From: Clostridium sp. TW13
GTDB lineage: Bacteria; Bacillota; Clostridia; Clostridiales; Clostridiaceae
Assembly: GCF_024345225.1 (NCBI RefSeq)
Contig: NZ_BROD01000001.1
Location: forward strand, 2,738,362-2,802,361
Length of the DNA stretch: 64,000 nt
Reading direction: 5' to 3'
Part shown: positions 1 through 7,729 of the stretch, piece after piece
How the letters are laid out: each line of letters opens with the position of its first letter
How positions within the stretch are numbered: position 1 is the stretch's first letter
Notes under the pieces: model-generated
The model's database searches: none
What the model was told of the DNA's origin: nothing
The model's input: the letters and a program-made list of their open reading frames with translations, nothing else
Program-made: the position numbers and the translations under genes

Positions 1-368
1 TTGTTCCCAAAAAACATCCTATTGCAAATGAAACAGAAGTGTCCTTAAAAGATCTAAAAGGAGAGACCTTTATAGTTTTTAACGAAGGCAACAAGGATAA
101 AATGCTTTCCTATAAGGAATTCTTAGACTATACTACTCAAATCTCTGTAGAGCCTAACCAAGCTAATATGCTTAGTGGATTGGTAGCCGCAGGTGCCGGT
201 ATTACTATTGTCCCTAATACTCCACTAATTAATACTAATGCACTTTCAGTTATAAAAATAAAAGAAGACATTGGATATAAAACAATTTACATGGGATGGC
301 TTAAAAATTCATATATGTCCACTATAGCTAAGAAGTTTAAAGATTATATAATATCATCAATTTCTTAG
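1..368 (+). CDS. LysR-type transcriptional regulator, C-terminal part (gene starts before window)
   Basis: Only the last 121 codons or so are present; the frame is open from base 3. The translation begins VPKKHPIANE and continues SLKDLKGE, the usual spacing in the effector-binding (PBP2-like) half of LysR regulators, with AGAGITIVP further on, also typical of that fold. The winged-helix DNA-binding half lies outside the window, so target and ligand cannot be guessed. The gene converges on the next one and shares a bidirectional terminator with it. Confidence 0.8.
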   Translation, partial: VPKKHPIANETEVSLKDLKGETFIVFNEGNKDKMLSYKEFLDYTTQISVEPNQANMLSGLVAAGAGITIVPNTPLINTNALSVIKIKEDIGYKTIYMGWLKNSYMSTIAKKFKDYIISSIS

Positions 369-463
369 TATCAATAAAGCAATTAATTAAATACCAGAAA
401 ACTTACCTTTATAAATTAAATTTTTCTACCTTCTTGTTATAAGAATATAATATAATAACGCTC

Positions 464-522
464 TATAACTAGAAGAGTCTTATAATGATTGAAAAAATCA
501 TTATAAGACTCTTCTAGTTATA
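464..522. terminator. bidirectional terminator, 27-bp perfect stem
   Basis: Bases 464-490 are perfectly complementary to 496-522, with a five-base loop. It lies between the stop of the plus-strand LysR gene and the stop of the minus-strand GH3 gene, six bases from the latter, so it can serve both. Confidence 0.85.
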
Positions 523-528
523 TCAAGT

Positions 529-2229
529 TTATATTTTTATTCTATTTTCATTAATAATATCTAATATAGTTTTGTTATTAGTAACTACCCTGGGAATCTT
601 AATTTGATTTTTAGAGATTCCCTGACTAAATAACTGTTCCTTTATTAAATTAAAAGTATTAGGAGCTAAAAGTATTACCTTTACCCTACCTAATCTTTTA
701 TTGTTTCTAGCTCTATCAAAAGCTAAATTTGATTTTCTAAGTTCACTATCTAAAGTTGCCTCTAATAAATTAATATTAATTCTTAAAGCATTATCTTTAA
801 ATTCAAAATAAAAAATATATCTTCCCGGCGTAACTGAATTATCTGGCATTGTGGTGTAATCAACTAAGCTTAAATCAAGTTTTTTTACTGTACTTCTTAT
901 TGCACTTGTTAAATGTTCCTCATTTGTTTTCTCAGCTGCCATATTTAAAACTTGATTTTTTCTATATAAGAATTCAATTTCAGGACAATTATTATAAAAA
1001 CCAACTACTTTTATAACATCACCAATTTTATATCTATATAATCCAGCATAATTAGTCACTACTATTTCATATTTTTCTCCTACCTTTAATTCATCTATAA
1101 GAAGTGTATTCTTTCCTGTTCCCCCTTCTGATATAGGAATAAATTCATAAAAAACAGTGTTTGGAATAATAACATACTTAATCTTATAAGCATCAGGATT
1201 AATTCCAATCATTGCTTCTGTAGCTGCATAAGCCGGTGAATAAATAGGTAGTGAATCAGTATAGTAATTTACCTTATCGTCATATATAGAAAAGTTTGCT
1301 CCTGCTACTGTTGCAATATATAATAAATTAGGCCATATTCTACTGCTTATCCCTTTAAATCCTTTCTTAAATTCTTCTTCTAATTTATCAGCTCTACTTG
1401 CATTAGGAGTAAGTAATTTATTTAATGAAATTCTAGTTCCTTCATCTATATTCAAATTTCTATTTATTCTTCCTTTTCTTATATCAAGAACTAAATCCTT
1501 ATGCCTACTCTCCAAAACCCTAAACAAATCTAGAACATTTGAAATAAAAACCCCACTAATATATAAAAGTTTCACTTCTAATAATCCAAATAATAAATGA
1601 AGATAGAGGGCGGACTCCTTATCTTTAATCGTCATAACTTCTATAGGTGAAGTGTATAAATAAGGCAATATATGTTTTATGCCCTTCATCCCTCCAGAAG
1701 TAGCTGAACAAATTGGAATTCCACCTTTTGTGTAGGTTGTCATCACTATATCTGCTATCATCAAACCTTTGCCATAATTCCACTTTTCCTTAAAGTTATC
1801 ATAAGAAAATTTATTGGTCAGTAACGCCATATATTTCGAAGCATTCTTCCTGCTACTTTTAGTTGATGGAATTAACTTTTGCTTGCCTGTGGTTCCAGAT
1901 GTATGCCCAAAATATTCTACATCCTCACAAATTAAAATATTCTTTTCTCCATTTGCCATCCTTTGTATATCTTCTTCATAATAAGAGTATTCAGTTAATG
2001 GAACCTCATTTTTATAATCTTGCACAGAGCTAATATTTTGAAAATTAAACTTTTTGCCGAACTCACTTCTACTATTTTTCTTTAAAATTTTATATAAAAC
2101 TTCCTCATTGACCTTTCTACAGTTTTCAGTGCTCTTATTAAATTTTCGCTTTACCAAAGCACCGCCATCTATAGAAACTTTATAAAGCATCTTGCTTACT
2201 ATACTCGTAATAAGACTCTCCTTAAGCAT
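529..2229 (-). CDS. GH3 (auxin-responsive promoter) family acyl-adenylating enzyme
   Basis: A 566-residue member of the GH3 branch of the ANL adenylating superfamily; plant members activate a carboxylate with ATP and join it to an amino acid. The phosphate-binding loop HTSGTTGKQKL is at residues 109-119, YAATEAMIG is the adenine-side motif, and YRYKIGDVIKV followed by EKTNEEHL is the usual hinge and C-terminal lobe. Length is normal for the family. No signal peptide, so cytoplasmic. Bacterial members mostly lack a known substrate; none can be named here. The start has only a weak Shine-Dalgarno. It stands alone, with a terminator after it. Not related to glycoside hydrolase family 3 despite the name. 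Confidence 0.85.
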   Translation of the reverse strand: MLKESLITSIVSKMLYKVSIDGGALVKRKFNKSTENCRKVNEEVLYKILKKNSRSEFGKKFNFQNISSVQDYKNEVPLTEYSYYEEDIQRMANGEKNILICEDVEYFGHTSGTTGKQKLIPSTKSSRKNASKYMALLTNKFSYDNFKEKWNYGKGLMIADIVMTTYTKGGIPICSATSGGMKGIKHILPYLYTSPIEVMTIKDKESALYLHLLFGLLEVKLLYISGVFISNVLDLFRVLESRHKDLVLDIRKGRINRNLNIDEGTRISLNKLLTPNASRADKLEEEFKKGFKGISSRIWPNLLYIATVAGANFSIYDDKVNYYTDSLPIYSPAYAATEAMIGINPDAYKIKYVIIPNTVFYEFIPISEGGTGKNTLLIDELKVGEKYEIVVTNYAGLYRYKIGDVIKVVGFYNNCPEIEFLYRKNQVLNMAAEKTNEEHLTSAIRSTVKKLDLSLVDYTTMPDNSVTPGRYIFYFEFKDNALRININLLEATLDSELRKSNLAFDRARNNKRLGRVKVILLAPNTFNLIKEQLFSQGISKNQIKIPRVVTNNKTILDIINENRIKI

Positions 2230-2359
2230 TTCTCTAAATCTAGTATATGAGAAAAGTTAGGATATGATTATATAAATATACGCTATGTCAAAGAATAGTA
2301 GTAATAATAATCTAGTCTTTTAATCTTAAAATACCAAATAAGATTAACAATTTAATATT

Positions 2360-3292
2360 TCAACCAGCTAATCTAGTGAGAAGATGTATCTTATCATTTA
2401 TAAAAGGATTATCTCCACCCATTAACATCATAACTTGCGTCTTTTGTATTTTAAATTTATGCTGTGAAATTAAGTAATTGCATATTTCTTCATTATAAGT
2501 ATTGCAATCTATGGAAATACTGTTATACCCTATTTTTTCAGCATACTTTGTACAGGCATCTATCATAGAGTCTATTGCTTTTTTATAATCTAAGTTTTTA
2601 TCTATAGCTGCTACCTTAATTTGAATGCATTTCAAATCAAATTCTCTTATGAATTTTGTATAACAAATAAGAATTCCTTCTACTTTTGTATTAACTTTTA
2701 ATTTAAATGCAGTTCCAAAGTTTTTATACTTAATCATATACAGCTCAGAAGTCAAATCAAAATCATTAAGTATATTACATGATAAATTCTTTAAATCATT
2801 CTTAATATTTATATACTCTGATTCATCAGAAATATTAACTTCTTCAACTTCATAATCAGAATTACCTGCAAATTTTTCTTTGAAATCAAGTTGTTTTTGT
2901 AATTTCAGTGATAGCTTATGAGGAGTAAATCCAAGACTCATATAAAATCCAACATTATACTGGGACTCTGGCATTGTATTAAGCCCTATAGTAGATACTT
3001 TATACTCCTCCTTTAAAATTTTTATAGTATGCTTAATCATAGTTTTTCCAATGCCCTGACTTTGATATTTAGGATCAACTCCAAAAGGTCCAAACCACCC
3101 AAAAGAACCCCAAATGTGTATGAAATTGAATCCTACTACTTTCCCATCTATTTCATAGACTATGCTTGAATTATCACTTGATTCAATATATCCTTCTATC
3201 CCTTCTGTTCTCCTGCTAAAGTCATCCTTAAAGCATAACTTATCTATTTTTCTTATTGCATCAATGTCTTTATACTCCATAGCTCTTATCAT
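2360..3292 (-). CDS. GNAT-family N-acetyltransferase (extended two-domain form)
   Basis: The N-terminal half is a clear GNAT fold: VDPKYQSQGIGKTMIKH is the acetyl-CoA-binding motif A (Q-x-x-G-I-G), followed by LNTMPESQYNVGFYMSLGF as motif B. The C-terminal half has no readable CoA motif and resembles a degenerate second domain. I chose the ATG at 3292 because it has GGGGG six bases upstream; the in-frame ATG at 3313, which overlaps the stop of the preceding gene as ATGA, has no Shine-Dalgarno. It is translationally close to the YciI-like gene and probably cotranscribed. Substrate unknown. Confidence 0.8.
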   Translation of the reverse strand: MIRAMEYKDIDAIRKIDKLCFKDDFSRRTEGIEGYIESSDNSSIVYEIDGKVVGFNFIHIWGSFGWFGPFGVDPKYQSQGIGKTMIKHTIKILKEEYKVSTIGLNTMPESQYNVGFYMSLGFTPHKLSLKLQKQLDFKEKFAGNSDYEVEEVNISDESEYINIKNDLKNLSCNILNDFDLTSELYMIKYKNFGTAFKLKVNTKVEGILICYTKFIREFDLKCIQIKVAAIDKNLDYKKAIDSMIDACTKYAEKIGYNSISIDCNTYNEEICNYLISQHKFKIQKTQVMMLMGGDNPFINDKIHLLTRLAG

Positions 3293-3309
3293 ATTAAATC
3301 CCCCTACTT

Positions 3310-3606
3310 TCATTCTATATTTTGAACAAACTTCTCAAACTCTTCTGCATACTTAGTTGGAATAAATTCGATAATCTCATATTCTGCAATTTCATTCTTA
3401 TAAAAAGGATCTTCCTTAATTATTGTATTTATTTCCGTCCTATCTTTAGCATTACATAATATTATTCCGCCTACTCTGGGTTCCTGTCTCCCAGAACACA
3501 AAAATATATTCAGATTATAATATTTTTCGAGAAACTTTATATGATCCTCCAGATTGTTATTAACTTCATCAATCAATTTCTTGTATCTTAAAATTACTAT
3601 AAACAT
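3310..3606 (-). CDS. YciI-like (YCII-related domain) small protein
   Basis: A 98-residue protein with the features of the YCII fold: an initial beta strand MFIVILRY, a central SGRQEPRVGGIILC segment and a C-terminal acidic tail. YciI proteins are small cytoplasmic proteins, often fused to or encoded beside other enzymes, with proposed but mostly unproved catalytic roles. An AGGAGG site precedes the ATG. It is the first gene of a probable pair with the GNAT gene and is divergent from the MocR gene. Confidence 0.75.
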   Translation of the reverse strand: MFIVILRYKKLIDEVNNNLEDHIKFLEKYYNLNIFLCSGRQEPRVGGIILCNAKDRTEINTIIKEDPFYKNEIAEYEIIEFIPTKYAEEFEKFVQNIE

Positions 3607-3766
3607 AGTATTCTCCTCCTAAAACATCTGAAAGCAAATAGGCATATGCTTTATACTGACTCAACAGAACCTTAGATAGGTCGTTGCTGAATCTGTTATC
3701 TAGCTTAACCCAAAATATCCATTGCATATTTGGAATTGTTATTTATTTTCAAATGCCTCAAATAAA

Positions 3767-3779
3767 ATTGTGGTACAAT
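3767..3779 (+). promoter_or_regulatory. palindrome at a possible extended -10 of the MocR gene
   Basis: TTGTGGTACAA forms a short inverted repeat (TTGT/ACAA) and contains TGGTACAAT, an extended -10 box. The second, stronger palindrome at 3828-3841 shares the TTGT-GTACAA half-site. Together they look like an autoregulatory pair for the GntR/MocR protein encoded downstream. The rest of the 3607-3851 gap shows nothing else I can name. Confidence 0.4.
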
Positions 3780-3827
3780 TAAAGTGTAAATTAGTAAAGA
3801 TACGTATTCAACATGTGAAATGATAAA

Positions 3828-3841
3828 TTGTACTAGTACAA
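3828..3841. promoter_or_regulatory. perfect 14-bp palindrome TTGTACTAGTACAA, candidate MocR operator
   Basis: A perfect inverted repeat ending just before the GAGGTG ribosome binding site of the MocR gene. GntR-type regulators typically bind sites of this shape (TTGTAC-half sites). Its position overlapping the 5' leader suggests autorepression. Confidence 0.55.
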
Positions 3842-3851
3842 GAGGTGAATA

Positions 3852-5186
3852 ATGAGTAAATACAAGGATATAGTAGATTATATTATTGATGAGATAGACA
3901 GTAATAATATTAAGTTCAACGAAAAAATGCCTACAATTAGAGATTTATCAGAAAAATTCAACTGTAGCAAGCAAACTGTTGTGCATGCTTATGACAAACT
4001 TCAAAAAGAACACATTGTCTATTCAATCCCACAAAGTGGCTACTACTTAGTGGATAAAAAAGAAATGCATAGCAAAAAAGCTAATAAAATAATTAACTTT
4101 GCAGCTGGCTCCCCAGACGAAAGTATATTGCCATATGAAGACTTTCAACACTGCTTAAATCAAGCTATTGACATATATAAGGGTACTCTTTTCAATTATT
4201 CTGATGCCAAAGGACTTCCTGAACTTATCAATACACTAAAAACACATTTTCAAGATTATCAAATATTTTGTTCTTCTGATGATATTTTTATAACTTCAGG
4301 ATCACAACAAGCAATAAACATACTTTGCAGCATGCCTTTTCCTAATGGTAAGAGCAATGTGCTCGTTGAGCAACCAACATATAAAGGAGCTTTAAAGGCA
4401 CTTGCTATAAATAAAACTCCTGTTATTGGTATTGAAAGAAAATCTAATGGATTGGATTTTGAAGAACTTGAAAGAAAATTTGCAAATGATAATATAAAAT
4501 GTTTTTATACAATACCAAGATTCAGCAATCCTCTAGGTCTTAGCTATACCAATGATGAGAAAAAACAAATTATTAGGTTAGCTGAAAAATATGATGTTTA
4601 TATAATTGAAGATGATTATCTTGCTGATTTGGAATATAGAAATAACTCCTATCCTATGTACTATCATGATATTTCCTCTAGAGTTGCATATATAAAAAGT
4701 TTTTCTAAAATACTTCTACCTGGTCTTAGAATTGCTGCAGTTGTGCTTCCTAAGATTTTGAGAAATACTTTTGAAGATTATAAGAGATGGATGGACTTAA
4801 ACACTTCTGTCTTGTCTCAAGGAGCTTTAGAAATTTACATTAAAAGTGGTATGTTCAAAGCAAATAGAAAATTATTAAAACAAACCTATTCTGAGAGAAT
4901 GAATGAAGTTAAAAAAATATGTTCTGAATCCCACATAAACAATATTGACTGTCACATACCAGAGACAGGATTTTATGGTTACATTGAATTTCTGAAAGGA
5001 GTCAATATAAACTTATTAATTAGAGAATGTAACAAGAAATATATTTATATTAAGGATTTAAAAGATGATTATCTCAATGATTTCTTTAGCAATGATATTA
5101 TAAAAATAAGTGTTGGCTGCTCTGGAATAGATGAAATCAATAAAGGAATGAGTGATATATTTAAAATAATTCAGAATTGGTATTAA
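3852..5186 (+). CDS. MocR-family regulator (GntR winged helix fused to class I aminotransferase fold)
   Basis: A 444-residue protein. Residues 1-70 are a GntR winged helix (TIRDLSEKFNCSKQTVVHAYDKL), and residues 90-440 form a fold-type I aminotransferase domain with SFSKILLPGLRIA; the lysine of SFSK (about residue 285) is the expected PLP anchor. Such proteins sense PLP or an amino acid adduct rather than catalyse transamination. It is divergent from the YciI/GNAT pair and converges on the nitrilase-family gene; either could be a target. Two palindromes upstream suggest autoregulation. Vitamin B6 regulation (PdxR) is possible, but no pdx genes are in view. Confidence 0.88.
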   Translation: MSKYKDIVDYIIDEIDSNNIKFNEKMPTIRDLSEKFNCSKQTVVHAYDKLQKEHIVYSIPQSGYYLVDKKEMHSKKANKIINFAAGSPDESILPYEDFQHCLNQAIDIYKGTLFNYSDAKGLPELINTLKTHFQDYQIFCSSDDIFITSGSQQAINILCSMPFPNGKSNVLVEQPTYKGALKALAINKTPVIGIERKSNGLDFEELERKFANDNIKCFYTIPRFSNPLGLSYTNDEKKQIIRLAEKYDVYIIEDDYLADLEYRNNSYPMYYHDISSRVAYIKSFSKILLPGLRIAAVVLPKILRNTFEDYKRWMDLNTSVLSQGALEIYIKSGMFKANRKLLKQTYSERMNEVKKICSESHINNIDCHIPETGFYGYIEFLKGVNINLLIRECNKKYIYIKDLKDDYLNDFFSNDIIKISVGCSGIDEINKGMSDIFKIIQNWY

Positions 5187-5233
5187 TTGAGTCATAAGTA
5201 CTTTAAAAATATTAAAGTACTTATGACTCAATT
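5185..5233. terminator. bidirectional terminator, 21-bp perfect stem
   Basis: Bases 5185-5205 pair perfectly with 5213-5233. The stem overlaps the MocR stop codon and ends one base before the stop of the convergent nitrilase gene. Confidence 0.85.
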
Positions 5234-6175
5234 TTACTTACAATATTTTTTATAGTATGGTTTTGCTATCTGTTCATAATACTTTTCACAGTAAGGATTA
5301 ATTTTATCCCAGCATAGTAAATATAATTCTGGTAGTTCTGGAATCCAATACTTGTTTGCTTCTATAGAAGTTACTTCTTTAGGCTCTGTATTATATTGTA
5401 CCTCTGAATAAATAATTTCTGCTGGTTCATTATATAATCTTCTACAGATAACCTGTGCATTTTCGTCTATAACCTGAGTTGCTCCCATAATAGTACGAGT
5501 TTGTTGCTTGTCTCCTTTAGGAAAATTAAATCCTTCAAAGGAAGCATTATAGCTAGCATGAATAACGGGTACATGCAATAATTTTGCCATATCAATAGGC
5601 GCATTTACTGCTAGTTCTTGGTGAAACTCTGATAGTTCTTCAAATCCCTTGGGATCATCCCCACAGAACCCCCACCAACATGAACCTGCTAACACTAAGT
5701 CAACTTTCCCCGCCATCCTTCTTACTGTATTATATCTAATTTGTTCCCAGCATAAGGCCACTCCAATATTGCCAATAGGTGTTTCTAACACATTATTTTC
5801 ATCTCCGTCATTATAACAAAAATGCTCATAAATAGTTGGTATATCCTTACTGTGGGTAAATACTTGACCATTAGGAAAAGTTAAACTAAAGGTATTTAAA
5901 GTATCCTCTCCATTGTATTTCAAATAGGAGCCTCCTATAATTACATTATATTCTTTGGCCCACTTGCTAAGTTTAATTTGAGGATCTTCATACTTTACCA
6001 CTACATCTAAAATTTTAGGATTAAAGGCAAACCCTGAAGTAAAGAACTCAGGAAATAGTACTAATTCAGCTCCATTATTAACTGCCTCCTCTACTATTTT
6101 CTTGGCGTTATCCATATTGGCATCTACGTCACCTAAGATACAATTCATGTGCACTGCTGCAATTTTAATTTTCAT
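5234..6175 (-). CDS. nitrilase-superfamily carbon-nitrogen hydrolase
   Basis: A 313-residue cytoplasmic enzyme of the nitrilase/amidase superfamily. The catalytic triad is visible: Glu43 in LFPEFF, Lys110 in THSKDIP and Cys142 in ALCWEQIRYN. The family hydrolyses amide or nitrile C-N bonds through a thioester on the cysteine. The long insertions and SYNASFEGFNF are not diagnostic of a known subfamily, so the substrate is open. A strong AAGGAGG site precedes the ATG, and a 14-bp palindrome at 6203-6216 lies 28 bases upstream, so repression by a TetR-type protein is likely. Confidence 0.85.
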   Translation of the reverse strand: MKIKIAAVHMNCILGDVDANMDNAKKIVEEAVNNGAELVLFPEFFTSGFAFNPKILDVVVKYEDPQIKLSKWAKEYNVIIGGSYLKYNGEDTLNTFSLTFPNGQVFTHSKDIPTIYEHFCYNDGDENNVLETPIGNIGVALCWEQIRYNTVRRMAGKVDLVLAGSCWWGFCGDDPKGFEELSEFHQELAVNAPIDMAKLLHVPVIHASYNASFEGFNFPKGDKQQTRTIMGATQVIDENAQVICRRLYNEPAEIIYSEVQYNTEPKEVTSIEANKYWIPELPELYLLCWDKINPYCEKYYEQIAKPYYKKYCK

Positions 6176-6202
6176 AATAAAATTCCTCCTTATATTTTAT
6201 AA

Positions 6203-6216
6203 CAGACTAGTCTGTC
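6203..6216. promoter_or_regulatory. palindrome ACAGACTAGTCTGT upstream of nitrilase gene (TetR-type operator candidate)
   Basis: Perfect 14-bp inverted repeat with an ACTAGT core. It resembles the long palindrome at 29127-29158 (TGACTAGTCA core). Its position just upstream of the start codon suits a repressor site. Confidence 0.5.
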
Positions 6217-6291
6217 TATTTATCCTATTTTTGATTAATTATATTTTTAAAGTTTATCCCATAGTTAGCATCCATCACACTCCAACTTTAA

Positions 6292-6540
6292 GCATCTCAA
6301 AATAAATAGCATATGGACTTATTTATTTTATCAAGATGCCTTATATGAAACTCCTCTTCCTAAAGTCAGATGAGTACTCATAGAGTAAGCGACCATCATC
6401 AAATCATAGATTGGGACCTTCACTTATTTGCTCAAGTTGAAGATAACGGCGGCACGCTCCTGGACGAGGTACCACTTGAGGGTGTACGTTCAACTAAGAT
6501 TCAGATGGTGGTCCACAACACCTGAATTAAGTTTCACTTA
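6292..6540 (+). ncRNA. candidate structured RNA, about 200-250 nt, unidentified
   Basis: This stretch is clearly more GC-rich than its surroundings and has no open frame of note. Possible helices are: 6346-6352 with 6530-6536 (closing stem), 6391-6399 with 6505-6513 (nine pairs including one U-G), 6431-6436 with 6475-6480, or alternatively 6436-6441 with 6489-6494, plus small hairpins at 6371-6380 and 6505-6525. A separate A/T-rich hairpin spans 6292-6339. The U-G pair would be an A-C mismatch if the other strand were transcribed, so the plus strand is favoured, weakly. No convincing promoter was found. The clostridial raiA-motif RNA has a similar length and would be the first family to test; I cannot confirm it. 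Confidence 0.4.
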
Positions 6541-6606
6541 ATAATATTATTATTAATAGCAGATAGCTATATATCCACATCTATAAATGATTAAAATAAA
6601 TGTTCA

Positions 6607-6692
6607 TATAGAAGTATTCCACTTAAATGTTGGTAGAAAAATGTCGAATTTTTGTAACTTGTCCACCAACATTATTGTGGAACAGTTCTATA
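6607..6692 (-). repeat. palindromic interspersed repeat, copy 1 (MITE-like)
   Basis: 86 bp with 28-bp imperfect terminal inverted repeats (TATAGAAGTATTCCAC... and ...GTGGAACAGTTCTATA). It belongs to a family of six copies in this window and is inverted relative to copies 2, 4, 5 and 6. It sits in the 6176-6817 gap after the candidate RNA. Apart from the operator, RNA and repeat, the gap shows nothing else. Confidence 0.85.
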
Positions 6693-6817
6693 CAGACTAC
6701 AGATTATAATAATCTATAGCCTATGTATAAGAATTTAGAAATTTTACATCACCTTCCTTGCTTAAGCCTACTTCTATTACAATAAACTCATTAAACTTTC
6801 TTCCTATAATATCAAAT

Positions 6818-7408
6818 TCATTTACAATCCGACTCTAAATGGCTTTTATACACCATTATCAGCTCATCTCTCATAGCTTCAAGCACTTTTGTATCTTTAC
6901 TAATTCTAAAACAAACTAAGTATCCTTCATACATAACAAATACTCTATTTGCAAGTACACTTATTTTTTCCTTTGGAATTCCAGAACGTTCTAATACAGA
7001 GTTAAAAACATAAAGTATTTTTTTCAACGAATCATTATAATATTTAGCTATATCTGGTTCAACAAATGCAAGTTCCTGTCCTAATGTTGTTAGTGGACAT
7101 CCAAAATAAGTACCTTGATTTGCTCCACTAATCATATCTTCAACTAAAGCTATTATAAATTCTTCCCAATTACGTCCTTTTGCTGTACTTAAAATCCAAG
7201 TAGCTAGCTGCTTTTCAAAATATAAATCCACTTGAATTGCTAGCTCCTTTTTACTTGCAAAATGAAAATAAAACGATCCTTTTGGAAGTCCTGTAATTTT
7301 CAAAATATCATTTATTCCAGTGGCATTATATCCATTCTTAAAAAATAGATCTGCCGCACATTCAATTATTTTGTTTTTTGTTTGCTCTCCCTTTGTATTT
7401 TTGCCCAT
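6818..7408 (-). CDS. TetR/AcrR-family transcriptional regulator
   Basis: The N-terminal helix-turn-helix KNKIIECAADLFFKNGYNA...GSFYFHFASKKELA is classic TetR. The C-terminal ligand domain contains TYFGCPLTTLGQELA, as in the YxaF/LmrA-type subgroup. I place the start at the ATG at 7408 (MGKNTKGEQ), preceded by AGGTGG at nine bases; the frame extends to a TTG at 7429 without a ribosome site. It is divergent from the beta-glucosidase gene. A palindrome at 7461-7486 upstream fits autoregulation. Ligand unknown. Confidence 0.9.
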   Translation of the reverse strand: MGKNTKGEQTKNKIIECAADLFFKNGYNATGINDILKITGLPKGSFYFHFASKKELAIQVDLYFEKQLATWILSTAKGRNWEEFIIALVEDMISGANQGTYFGCPLTTLGQELAFVEPDIAKYYNDSLKKILYVFNSVLERSGIPKEKISVLANRVFVMYEGYLVCFRISKDTKVLEAMRDELIMVYKSHLESDCK

Positions 7409-7460
7409 ACAACAATTCCACCTTTGCAATCTATATATATCTTAATTAACTTCATAAGAT

Positions 7461-7486
7461 AATAATAGACCGTTCTGTCTATTATT
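7461..7486. promoter_or_regulatory. TetR operator candidate (10-bp arms, 6-bp spacer)
   Basis: AATAATAGAC and GTCTATTATT form a perfect inverted repeat around CGTTCT, 53 bp upstream of the TetR start. The GAC-n6-GTC layout is typical of YxaF/QdoR/LmrA-type TetR operators, which matches the subgroup of the neighbouring protein. Confidence 0.65.
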
Positions 7487-7616
7487 GCAATACTTTTTAA
7501 TTATTTTTATCACTATTTTTAAAATTTCAAAATACAATTAGACACTAGGCAAATAATCCTATATGTTTAAACGTCAACTTGTTCCCTGTTGCTTTCATAG
7601 AATTTCCTCTCTGACT

Positions 7617-7642
7617 ACCTAATGATAAGGTTATCATTAGGT
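7617..7642. promoter_or_regulatory. perfect 12-bp-arm palindrome overlapping the beta-glucosidase promoter
   Basis: ACCTAATGATAA and TTATCATTAGGT flank a GG centre. A TATAAT -10 box begins at 7642 immediately after the right arm, so a bound protein would block RNA polymerase. The sequence differs from the TetR site at 7461-7486, so another regulator is implied. No good -35 is seen under the palindrome. The rest of the 7409-7729 gap shows nothing else. Confidence 0.6.
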
Positions 7643-7729
7643 ATAATGCATGCAGTTCTCGATAAAAGTAACATAATACAGCATTATTTGTATAGAATAT
7701 AATGTTAAACAATATTAGGTGAATTTTTA

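Noticed and set aside
529-2229. Glycoside hydrolase family 3
   Set aside because: The GH3 name here refers to the auxin-responsive promoter family; the SGTTG adenylation motif and lack of a glycosidase nucleophile motif exclude a beta-glucosidase.
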